From: JAFDZO01 sp038225955
GTDB taxonomy: Bacteria; Bacteroidota; Ignavibacteria; Tepidaquicellales; Tepidaquicellaceae
Assembly: GCA_038225955.1 (NCBI GenBank)
Contig: JBBRQV010000002.1
Location: 1-64,000, forward strand
DNA: 64,000 bases
Direction of reading: 5' to 3'
Numbering within the stretch: the first letter of the stretch is position 1; each line of letters begins with the position of its first letter. The position numbers were made by a program, and so were the translations under genes. The notes under the pieces were generated by a model. The model saw only the letters and a program-made list of their open reading frames with translations. It was not told where the DNA came from and ran no database searches. This document shows positions 42,613-50,741 of the stretch, piece after piece.

Positions 42613-44742
42613 TTACGCAACGCTCATCAGATAAATTGCATCTTCGTAATTATTCACAAATGCTTTTCTTATTACCTCGTGTTCGGGTTTTCTTAACTGC
42701 GGGTCTTCTTCGATAATTTTAAATGCGATGTTCTTTGCTTTTACAACGATGTCTTTATCTTTGTTTAAATCCATAGAGGAGAAATTCAAAACTCCCGATT
42801 GACGAATGCCGAAAAATTCTCCCGGTCCGCGGATTTCCATATCTGCCTCGGCGATTTTAAATCCATCGTTTGTCTCTTCCATAATTTTTAATCGCTTGAC
42901 GTAGTCTTCGTTCTCAAAATTATTTTCAGTCCTTGCTATGAGAATGCAATAAGATTGCTCCGCTCCTCTGCCAACACGCCCACGCAACTGATGAAGCTGC
43001 GAGAGTCCGAAGCGCTGCGCTTCTTCTATAATCATTACACTTGCATTCGGAATATCAATGCCGACTTCAATAACTGTTGTTGCTACTAATATATCGGTTT
43101 TTTTATTTTTAAACCTCTCCATTGCCTCCTCTTTTTCATACCATAACATTCTGCCATGAACCATATCGACATTGTATTGGGAGAAAACTCCTTCTCTCAA
43201 TAACTTAAAATTCTCTTCTGCAGATTTTAAATCAAGCTTTTCAGATTCATCTATAATCGGATATATAATATAAATCTGGCGGCCTTCTTTTATTTGTTCT
43301 TTTACAAATTCAAATATTCGCAGTTTATCATCATCGTAACGGATTGAAGTCTTAATCGGAATTCTTCCCTTTGGCAGTTCATCAATTACAGAAACATCTA
43401 AATCCCCATAGTATGTGAGCGAAAGCGTTCTTGGTATCGGTGTTGCCGTCATAACGAGTGTATCGGGATTTTCTCCTTTTTGCTTCAGTCTTGCGCGCTG
43501 CATTACACCGAACTTATGCTGTTCATCAATTACTACAAATCCAAGATTTTTAAACTCAACTTTATCTTGAAATAAAGCGTGAGTACCTATGACAATGTTG
43601 GATTTTCCTAATCGTATATCCTGTAAAATCTCTTCGCGTAATTTTTTCTTCTGTCCGCCAATTAAAATCGAGACTTTAATTTTATTTCCATCTTCTCTTG
43701 TTTCATTTATCTTAGCAATAAAATCTGTGATGGTTTTATTATGCTGCTCGGCAAGGATTTCAGTCGGGCACATAAAAGCAGTCTGGTATCCGTTATCTAC
43801 TGCAATCATAATTGCAATTAATGCCACGATTGTTTTTCCGCTGCCAACATCTCCCTGTAAAAGCCTGTTCATTACGCGCTCGGAATTCATATCAGTATAA
43901 ATCTCATTAATAACTTTCTTCTGAGCTTTTGTTAATTCGAAACTCAAAACTTTTTTAACTTCCTCTATTATGGGATGAAAATCCTTTTCAAATTTTATGC
44001 CCTTAATTGTATTGTGCATATTGTTCTTCTTCAGAGCGAGAACTATTTCAAGGAAGAATATCTCTTCAAACGCTAATCTCTGCCGGGCAATTTCAACCTG
44101 TTCAATCATATGCGGGAAATTTATTCTAAGAATTGCATCTTTTTTTGAAATAAGATTATTCTCTATTAAAATATCAGATGTAAGAGTTTCATCAACTAAG
44201 CTTAAATTCTGGTGAAGTAATTCTCTGAAAGCATTGAAAACTATTTTAGAAAGAAGTAAAGGTTTTATAAAAGTCTTTTTCAAAATTCCGGAAAGTTCAT
44301 ACACAGGGAAATACTTAAACTTTAAAAAATCGTTAAAGTATTTATCGTAAGGGTCAAATTTTAAGTGGTCGCGATACTCAAGTTTATTATTACCAAAGAA
44401 AAACTTATCGCTAACTTTTCCTACAAAAACAAATCTATCATTTAATCTAAATTGTTTATTTCTGAACTCACTTGCTCCGAAAATCGGAATCTCTGTTGCT
44501 CCTGTATTATCTTTTAAATGTACTGTTAAAGGCTGGCTGCTTTTCCGCGGAAGACGTACGTCAATAATTTCTCCTGAGACTAAAACATTCTTTCCCGTGT
44601 AGTTGAATATATTTTTTATATCAATTTTCTCTATATAATCACGCGGAATAAAGCTGAGGAAATCTTCAATTTTAGTTATGCCGATTTTCTCGAAAGCTTC
44701 AGCTCGTTTATCTCCTACTCCCTTTAAAAACTTAATGTCCAA
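42613..44742 (-). CDS. recG: ATP-dependent DNA helicase RecG
   Basis: A 709-residue branch-migration helicase that remodels stalled forks and Holliday junctions. The N-terminal wedge/OB region covers about residues 50-170 (VLVSGEIIDVRLP). The helicase core has Walker A GDVGSGKT near residue 295, the DEQH box (VIDEQHKFG), VMTATPIPRT, and the motif VI region QLHQLRGRVGRG. The RecG-specific end contains IAEADMEIRGPGEFFG. The start appears to be TTG, read from 44742 on the minus strand. Confidence 0.95.
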   Translation of the reverse strand: MDIKFLKGVGDKRAEAFEKIGITKIEDFLSFIPRDYIEKIDIKNIFNYTGKNVLVSGEIIDVRLPRKSSQPLTVHLKDNTGATEIPIFGASEFRNKQFRLNDRFVFVGKVSDKFFFGNNKLEYRDHLKFDPYDKYFNDFLKFKYFPVYELSGILKKTFIKPLLLSKIVFNAFRELLHQNLSLVDETLTSDILIENNLISKKDAILRINFPHMIEQVEIARQRLAFEEIFFLEIVLALKKNNMHNTIKGIKFEKDFHPIIEEVKKVLSFELTKAQKKVINEIYTDMNSERVMNRLLQGDVGSGKTIVALIAIMIAVDNGYQTAFMCPTEILAEQHNKTITDFIAKINETREDGNKIKVSILIGGQKKKLREEILQDIRLGKSNIVIGTHALFQDKVEFKNLGFVVIDEQHKFGVMQRARLKQKGENPDTLVMTATPIPRTLSLTYYGDLDVSVIDELPKGRIPIKTSIRYDDDKLRIFEFVKEQIKEGRQIYIIYPIIDESEKLDLKSAEENFKLLREGVFSQYNVDMVHGRMLWYEKEEAMERFKNKKTDILVATTVIEVGIDIPNASVMIIEEAQRFGLSQLHQLRGRVGRGAEQSYCILIARTENNFENEDYVKRLKIMEETNDGFKIAEADMEIRGPGEFFGIRQSGVLNFSSMDLNKDKDIVVKAKNIAFKIIEEDPQLRKPEHEVIRKAFVNNYEDAIYLMSVA

Positions 44743-44876
44743 AAGTATGTTTTTTCTGTTAAAAATCGCTGTTTTCAGCGTTTTTGATTGAAATATATAG
44801 ATTGATTAAAAATAACACTTTCACTAACTTAATTCTTCACCAAAATAAAAAAACTATTAAAACCTCTACACAAAAA

Positions 44877-47288
44877 ATGAAAAGCAAAAAAATACTATTA
44901 AATTTACTGGTAATTTCAGTACTTGCTTTCTCGTATATCATTTCAACCGAAGTCTTTTCTGAAAACAGTGAGACCGCGCAGGAAAAATATTCTCAGGTGA
45001 GAATATTTGCGCGTTCACAGGCAGACTTCTCAAAAATGGAGAACGCAGGATTATTATTAGATCACTCTACAGGAAAAGTTGGAGAGTATAGAGATGCATG
45101 GTTATCAGCAACAGAAATTAATATGCTAAGATTATCAGGTGTATCATTTGAAATTTTGGTTCCCGATTGGATGGAGTACTACAATGCTCAGCCAAAAATG
45201 ACTGAAACACAGAAGCAGGTTAGTCTACAAGAATCTGAAAGAGACTTTGCTGTGAGCCACTCTATATATGGGTCCTTTGCAGGATTCTTAAACTACGCTG
45301 AAGTTGTGAATAAGCTTGACTCTATGAGAATTCAATATCCGAATTTAATTTCAACAAAAATAAATATCGGAACAACCTACGAGGGAAGAACTCAATGGGT
45401 TGTTAGAATGTCAAACAATGCTAATGTTGTTCAGGGTAAACCTGAAGTTTTTTATCATGCATTGATTCACGCAAGAGAGCCGGAAAGTATGGAGCATTTA
45501 ATTTATTATATGTACTGGCTCTTAGAAAATTATAATATTGACCCAATTGCCACTTACATTCTCAATAACAGAGAGCTTTATTTCTTACCTGTTTATAATG
45601 TGGATGGATATGTTTACAATCAAACAACAAATCCTACAGGCGGCGGAATGTGGAGAGCAAACAGACACATATCATCAGCAACTTGCGGCGCTGTTGACCC
45701 AAACAGAAACTATGGGACTTATCAATATTGGAATTCATCGAATGCAGGTTCAAGTACTGACTCATGCAACGGTGGCAGCGGAACTTACAGAGGAAAGTAT
45801 CCTTTCTCTGAATTTGAAACTCAGCATGTGCTGACATTCTTTAATTCTCGGAATTTCAAAGTTTGTTTTGGAGCTCATACTTATGGAAATTATCTGATTA
45901 AACCATGGGCTTGGAGTGACCCTGCAGTCTCACCTGATGATGCAAAGTTCAATGAATATCTTACAGATATGAAGGCAACAAACAATTACACAACCGGAAC
46001 ACCTTCGCAAACAGTTGGCTATTTTGTAAGAGGCGGAGCAGATGACTGGTATTATAATGATTCAGCTCATGGTAACGCACCTGTAATAGCAATTACTCCT
46101 GAGACAGGAACAACAGGATTTTGGCCAACCCAAGCAGAAATTATTCCATTGGCTCAGGGCATGCTTTACTCAGATACTTATATGTCCTTAATTGCCGGCG
46201 CTTATGTTGCTGCAAATTCTGTTACACTTAATAAAAATACGCCTTATACACAAGGTGAAGCAGGTACGATTAAAGTTAACTTTAAAAATAAAGGTTTAGC
46301 TGCAGCTTCCAATATAAAAATTGAAGCATCTTCTACAAGTTCATTCATTAATATATCCGGTCCGATTGTTACAAGAGCTTCTATACCATCGTTTACATCA
46401 GATAGTGTTACATATAACTTCACACTTCCTTTAGGAGCACCGAATAACTATGCAGTTCCTGTAACGATAAAAATCAAACAAAACGATACGACCCTTTATT
46501 CAAAGAGTATATATATAAATATGGGAACAGGCACTGTTACATTTGCAGATAGCGCAGAGCAGACTTTTGCTAACTGGACAACTAACGGCACTTGGGCACA
46601 GACTACAACTCAATCACACACACCTACAAAATCATTCACAGACAGCCCAACAGGTAACTATGGCAACAATGCAAACAACTCCATGACATTAACTACCCCG
46701 ATAAACATTGCTGCTTATCCTGTTGTATTTCTGAATTTCTGGCACAGATATGCTACGGAAGCCGGTTTTGATTTCTGCAAAGTTGAGGTTTCCAGCAATA
46801 ATGGAACCACTTGGCAGACTGTTACAAGTTACAGTGGAACACTTTCTGTTTGGACGCAGGTATCGTTAGACATTACTTCGTTCGCAGGTGGCTCAGCAAA
46901 CTTAAAAGTAAGATTTACTTTAACAAGTGATGGAGGAACAACCGCTGATGGTTGGTATGTTGATGATATTAAACTTACAAATTACGGCACAGTTACCGGC
47001 GTAAATCAAATCAGTGAGCTTGCGACAACATATTCATTGAAGCAGAATTATCCAAATCCTTTCAATCCTTCAACAAAAATAAATTATGCTATTGCAAAGA
47101 GCGGATTTGTAAGTCTTAAAGTATTTGATATCACAGGTAAAATGGTTGCTGATTTAGTAAATAATAATCAGACAACAGGTGTTTATGAGGTTAACTTCAA
47201 TGCATCAGTCTTAGCATCAGGAGTTTATTATTATAGAATCGAGTCTCAGGATTTTGTTGAGACTAAGAAGATGTTGTTAATAAAATAA
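44877..47288 (+). CDS. Secreted M14 zinc carboxypeptidase with T9SS sorting domain
   Basis: An 803-residue protein counted from ATG 44877, chosen because a signal peptide (KSKKILLNLLVISVLAFSYI) starts there. The M14 peptidase domain spans about residues 130-450. Zinc ligands are H198 and E201 in IHAREPES and H334 in FGAHTYG, and E409 in ITPETGT is the catalytic base. A jelly-roll-like domain follows (FLNFWHRYATEAGFD and DGWYVDDIKL). The last 80 residues from QNYPNPFNPSTKI form a type A T9SS sorting domain, so the enzyme should be exported and anchored or released at the surface. An upstream in-frame TTG at 44784 is less likely. Confidence 0.88.
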   Translation: MKSKKILLNLLVISVLAFSYIISTEVFSENSETAQEKYSQVRIFARSQADFSKMENAGLLLDHSTGKVGEYRDAWLSATEINMLRLSGVSFEILVPDWMEYYNAQPKMTETQKQVSLQESERDFAVSHSIYGSFAGFLNYAEVVNKLDSMRIQYPNLISTKINIGTTYEGRTQWVVRMSNNANVVQGKPEVFYHALIHAREPESMEHLIYYMYWLLENYNIDPIATYILNNRELYFLPVYNVDGYVYNQTTNPTGGGMWRANRHISSATCGAVDPNRNYGTYQYWNSSNAGSSTDSCNGGSGTYRGKYPFSEFETQHVLTFFNSRNFKVCFGAHTYGNYLIKPWAWSDPAVSPDDAKFNEYLTDMKATNNYTTGTPSQTVGYFVRGGADDWYYNDSAHGNAPVIAITPETGTTGFWPTQAEIIPLAQGMLYSDTYMSLIAGAYVAANSVTLNKNTPYTQGEAGTIKVNFKNKGLAAASNIKIEASSTSSFINISGPIVTRASIPSFTSDSVTYNFTLPLGAPNNYAVPVTIKIKQNDTTLYSKSIYINMGTGTVTFADSAEQTFANWTTNGTWAQTTTQSHTPTKSFTDSPTGNYGNNANNSMTLTTPINIAAYPVVFLNFWHRYATEAGFDFCKVEVSSNNGTTWQTVTSYSGTLSVWTQVSLDITSFAGGSANLKVRFTLTSDGGTTADGWYVDDIKLTNYGTVTGVNQISELATTYSLKQNYPNPFNPSTKINYAIAKSGFVSLKVFDITGKMVADLVNNNQTTGVYEVNFNASVLASGVYYYRIESQDFVETKKMLLIK

Positions 47289-47311
47289 TGATGAGTTAAA
47301 TAGTTCTTTTT

Positions 47312-47354
47312 GAAAAGGCGGTTTTGATTATTTCGAAGCCGCCTTTTCTCTTTT
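47312..47354 (+). terminator. Probable terminator after the carboxypeptidase gene
   Basis: GAAAAGGCGG (47312-47321) pairs with CCGCCTTTTC (47339-47348), leaving a 17-nt loop, and is followed by a T-rich stretch. It lies 23 bp after the stop. Confidence 0.75.
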
Positions 47355-47385
47355 AAGTTTTTCACTTATTCGGTATTTTCTTGAA

Positions 47386-48069
47386 ATGTCCTACATTAAA
47401 GTATTTCTTATAGCAATTCACGCTATTCTTATAGCTCTTATAACGATAGTTTCCTTTCCGTTTGATTACAGAGGAAAAATAACTTTCTTTCTTACGAAAA
47501 CTTTTTCTAAAACAACCCTTGCAGTATCGGGTGTAAAATTAAAAGTAGAGGGAAAAGAATTTCTTAATAAATATGACAGTTATATTTTTGTAATTAATCA
47601 TCAGAGTATGTTTGATATACCGATTTTAATGCAAGCAACGCCATCTAACATAAGATTTATATATAAAAAATCTTTAACACAAATTCCGATATTCGGATGG
47701 GCTATGTATTTATCGGGGTACATTCCTATTGATAGAGATGATGCAAGAATAGCAATGAAGACGCTGAAGGACTCTGCAAAAAAATTAATAAATGGAATTT
47801 CATTGGTGATTTTCCCGGAAGGAACAAGAAGCGAAGAGGGTACTCTTGGTGAATTTAAAAGAGGAACATTTATTCTTGCAGAAGGCTCAAATGCAAAAAT
47901 TGTTATAGGCACAATTATAGATTCGCATAAAATTTTATCAAAAGGAAAGCTTCACATTAATGGAGGTAAAGTGAAAGTAATTTTTCACGAACCGATGGAA
48001 TATAAAAAGGATAAAGGTTTTTTACAAGAAATAAGAGATATAGTTCAAAACGATTTACAAAATAAATAA
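47386..48069 (+). CDS. plsC: 1-acyl-sn-glycerol-3-phosphate acyltransferase
   Basis: A 227-residue membrane-bound acyltransferase that makes phosphatidic acid from lysophosphatidic acid. An N-terminal hydrophobic helix is followed by the catalytic NHQSMFD (the His-x4-Asp motif) near residue 70 and the FPEGTRS substrate-binding motif near residue 145. The length is typical. It is followed after 3 bp by gatC and appears to start a short operon with gatC, kdsB and pyrG. Confidence 0.9.
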   Translation: MSYIKVFLIAIHAILIALITIVSFPFDYRGKITFFLTKTFSKTTLAVSGVKLKVEGKEFLNKYDSYIFVINHQSMFDIPILMQATPSNIRFIYKKSLTQIPIFGWAMYLSGYIPIDRDDARIAMKTLKDSAKKLINGISLVIFPEGTRSEEGTLGEFKRGTFILAEGSNAKIVIGTIIDSHKILSKGKLHINGGKVKVIFHEPMEYKKDKGFLQEIRDIVQNDLQNK

Positions 48070-48072
48070 AAT

Positions 48073-48363
48073 ATGTCAGTTACAATACCCGAAGTAGAAA
48101 AAATTGCGCAGCTTGCAAAATTAAAATTTTCAGAAGAAGAGAAAATTAAATTGCAAAAAGATATGAATCAGGTTCTTGGATATATAGAACAGTTAAACGA
48201 ACTTGACCTGACTAATGTTGAACCGCTTGAGAACATTAACGAAACTGAAAACGTAATGCGTGATGATGAAGTGAAAGTATGGCTTTCAACTGAAGATGCA
48301 TTAAAAAATGCTCCATCAAAGACTCAGAAATTTTTCAAAGTTCCGAAAGTAATAGAAAAGTGA
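48073..48363 (+). CDS. gatC: Asp/Glu-tRNA amidotransferase subunit C
   Basis: A 96-residue protein, the small stabilising subunit of the GatCAB complex that converts Glu-tRNA(Gln) or Asp-tRNA(Asn) to the amide form. It begins VTIPEVEKIAQLAKLKFSEEE and has the conserved NVEPLENINE and MRDDEV segments. The gatA and gatB genes are not in the window, which is common in this group. Its stop overlaps a possible GTG of kdsB. Confidence 0.92.
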   Translation: MSVTIPEVEKIAQLAKLKFSEEEKIKLQKDMNQVLGYIEQLNELDLTNVEPLENINETENVMRDDEVKVWLSTEDALKNAPSKTQKFFKVPKVIEK

Positions 48364-48365
48364 TT

Positions 48366-49103
48366 ATGAAAATTCTGGCAGTAATTCCTGCAAGATATGA
48401 TTCGACTCGTTTCCCGGGTAAGCCATTAGCAGATATCAACGGCAAACCGATGATACAACATGTTTATGAAAGAGTGAAAGAATCTAAACTGGTTGATAAA
48501 GTTCTTGTTGCAACGGATGATGAACGAATTTCTGATGCAGTAAAATTTTTTGGAGGCAAAGTTGTGATGACCTCAAAGAAGCATGAATCAGGTACGGATA
48601 GAATCTGTGAAGTAATAAATAGTATCAAATGTGATATAGTTGTAAATGTACAGGGAGATGAGCCGGGAATAAATCCTAAGGATATTGATAAGGCAATAAA
48701 ACCTTTATTAAAGGATAAGAAAATAAATATTTCTACGCTTGCGATAAGAATAGCTAACGGAATTGATTTGAAAGATGAAAATAAAGTAAAAGTCGTTTTT
48801 GATAAAAATAATTTTGCTCTATACTTCTCAAGAAATTATATTCCGTTTGACAGAGACCATATTAATAATGTACAGAAAGATAATTTTTATAAACACATAG
48901 GACTATATGTTTACAGAAGAAAATTTCTTCTTGATTTAAAAAAACTGAAACCTTCTGCTCTTGAAAAACTAGAAAAGCTTGAACAGTTAAGATTTCTTGA
49001 TAACGGTGAAAAAATAAAAGTAATAATTACAGATAGAGAGTCCCTCTCTATCGATACTCCCTCGGATTTAAAAAATTTTATAAATAGTTCTTCAAATAAA
49101 TAA
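48366..49103 (+). CDS. kdsB: 3-deoxy-manno-octulosonate cytidylyltransferase
   Basis: A 245-residue enzyme that activates Kdo as CMP-Kdo for lipopolysaccharide inner-core synthesis. It shows the nucleotide loop VIPARYDSTRFPGKPL, KHESGTDRI, VNVQGDEPGI and the C-terminal SIDTPSDL. ATG 48366 was preferred to an in-frame GTG six bases upstream because the conserved strand begins right after it. Its presence indicates a Kdo-containing outer-membrane glycolipid. The following pyrG would supply the CTP it consumes. Confidence 0.94.
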   Translation: MKILAVIPARYDSTRFPGKPLADINGKPMIQHVYERVKESKLVDKVLVATDDERISDAVKFFGGKVVMTSKKHESGTDRICEVINSIKCDIVVNVQGDEPGINPKDIDKAIKPLLKDKKINISTLAIRIANGIDLKDENKVKVVFDKNNFALYFSRNYIPFDRDHINNVQKDNFYKHIGLYVYRRKFLLDLKKLKPSALEKLEKLEQLRFLDNGEKIKVIITDRESLSIDTPSDLKNFINSSSNK

Positions 49104-49108
49104 ATCAT

Positions 49109-50722
49109 TTGAAACAACCAAAGTACATTTTTCTTACAGGCGGTGTTGTCTCGTCACTCGGCAAAGGAATTGCCTCAGCATCACTCGGACTTTTATTAAA
49201 GTCACGCGGATTAAAAGTTACGATTCAAAAATTTGACCCGTACATTAACGTTGACCCCGGAACAATGTCACCGCTTCAGCACGGTGAAGTTTTTGTAACC
49301 GAAGACGGTGCAGAAACGGATTTAGACTTGGGCCACTATGAAAGGTTTCTTGATGAAAACATGAGCAGGATGAATAATACAACAACGGGGCAGGTGTATA
49401 ATGAAGTTATCACGAAGGAAAGACGCGGAGATTATCTCGGAGCAACCGTGCAGGTCATTCCGCATATTACTGATGAAATAAAAAGAAGATTCGCTCAGGT
49501 TGCAAAGACAAATGATTACGATGTTATCATAACTGAAATTGGAGGAACCGTCGGTGATATTGAATCGCTTCCGTTTCTCGAAGCGATGAGACAGTTTATG
49601 CATGAGCGCGGGAAAAATAATGCGCTGTGTATTCATCTTACATTAATTCCATACATCCGCGCAGCAGGTGAAATAAAAACAAAACCTACCCAGCACTCGG
49701 TAAAAACTTTACTTGAGATTGGTGTGCAGCCTGATATTCTGCTGTGCAGAAGCGAGCAGGCGCTTTCAAAAGATGTCAAAGCAAAGATTGGTTTATTCTG
49801 TAATATCGATACTGATTCTGTTTTACAGGCGTTAGATGCAAAATCAATCTATGAAGTTCCGCTTAACTTGAAAGGGGAAAAGCTCGACGAAGTTGTAATT
49901 AAAAAATTAAAATTAAAATGCAGCAAACCGAACCTTTCAGAGTGGAAAAAAGTTGTCGATAAAATCATATCTCCGCAAAAAGAAGTTACGATTGGAATAT
50001 GCGGAAAATATAATCAAGTTCCTGATGCATACAAAAGTATTTTGGAATCGTTCATTCATGCTGGCGCATATAATACAATAAAAGTAAATCTTAAATGGAT
50101 TGATGCTGAAGAGATTGAAAAAAATCCTAAGAATACAAAGAATATTTTCAAAGGAGTCAAAGGTTTGCTTGTTTGCCCCGGCTTTGGTGATAGAGGAATT
50201 GAAGGAAAAATAAAAACTATTCAATATGTTCGCCAAAATAAAATTCCATTTTTTGGAATTTGTCTCGGACTTCAATGCGCAGTTGTTGAATTCGCGCGCA
50301 ACGTTGCGAATTTGAAAAATGCAAACTCCGCCGAGTTCAAACATGTTAAATATAATGTTGTTGATATAATGGAGAATCAGAAAACCGTTTCGCAAAAGGG
50401 CGGTTCGATGCGTCTTGGCGCTTATCCATGTATCATTGAAAAAAATACTCTTGCTAATAAAGTTTACGGTAAGGAATTTATTAACGAAAGACACAGACAC
50501 AGATATGAAGTTAACAACGAATTTAAAGATATTCTCGCAGCGAAAGGTTTAATTTTCTCAGGTGTTTCACCTGATGGAAAGCTTGTAGAGATGATTGAGC
50601 TTCCGCGTAAAGTTCATCCTTTCTTCATAGGATGTCAGTTTCATCCGGAATTAAAATCGCGAGTTGTTATTCCGCATCCGATATTCAGAGAATTTGTAAA
50701 AGCTTGTATAAACCATAAATGA
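49109..50722 (+). CDS. pyrG: CTP synthase
   Basis: A 537-residue enzyme that aminates UTP to CTP. The N-terminal synthetase domain opens with YIFLTGGVVSSLGKGIA and has GGTVGDIES. The C-terminal class I glutaminase has the nucleophile in GICLGLQCA, and the histidine and glutamate in FHPE. The start is TTG 49109, because the conserved sequence starts within three codons and no ATG is near. It follows kdsB by 5 bp. CTP feeds CMP-Kdo and, with the CMP-transferase at 1388, CMP-nonulosonate. Confidence 0.96.
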   Translation: MKQPKYIFLTGGVVSSLGKGIASASLGLLLKSRGLKVTIQKFDPYINVDPGTMSPLQHGEVFVTEDGAETDLDLGHYERFLDENMSRMNNTTTGQVYNEVITKERRGDYLGATVQVIPHITDEIKRRFAQVAKTNDYDVIITEIGGTVGDIESLPFLEAMRQFMHERGKNNALCIHLTLIPYIRAAGEIKTKPTQHSVKTLLEIGVQPDILLCRSEQALSKDVKAKIGLFCNIDTDSVLQALDAKSIYEVPLNLKGEKLDEVVIKKLKLKCSKPNLSEWKKVVDKIISPQKEVTIGICGKYNQVPDAYKSILESFIHAGAYNTIKVNLKWIDAEEIEKNPKNTKNIFKGVKGLLVCPGFGDRGIEGKIKTIQYVRQNKIPFFGICLGLQCAVVEFARNVANLKNANSAEFKHVKYNVVDIMENQKTVSQKGGSMRLGAYPCIIEKNTLANKVYGKEFINERHRHRYEVNNEFKDILAAKGLIFSGVSPDGKLVEMIELPRKVHPFFIGCQFHPELKSRVVIPHPIFREFVKACINHK

Positions 50723-50741
50723 TTAATTAACCCACTAACGA

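Noticed and set aside
49937..50500. 187-codon open frame on the minus strand inside pyrG
   Set aside because: It lies fully antisense to a well-conserved CTP synthase, has no recognisable motif and reads as a frame shadow.
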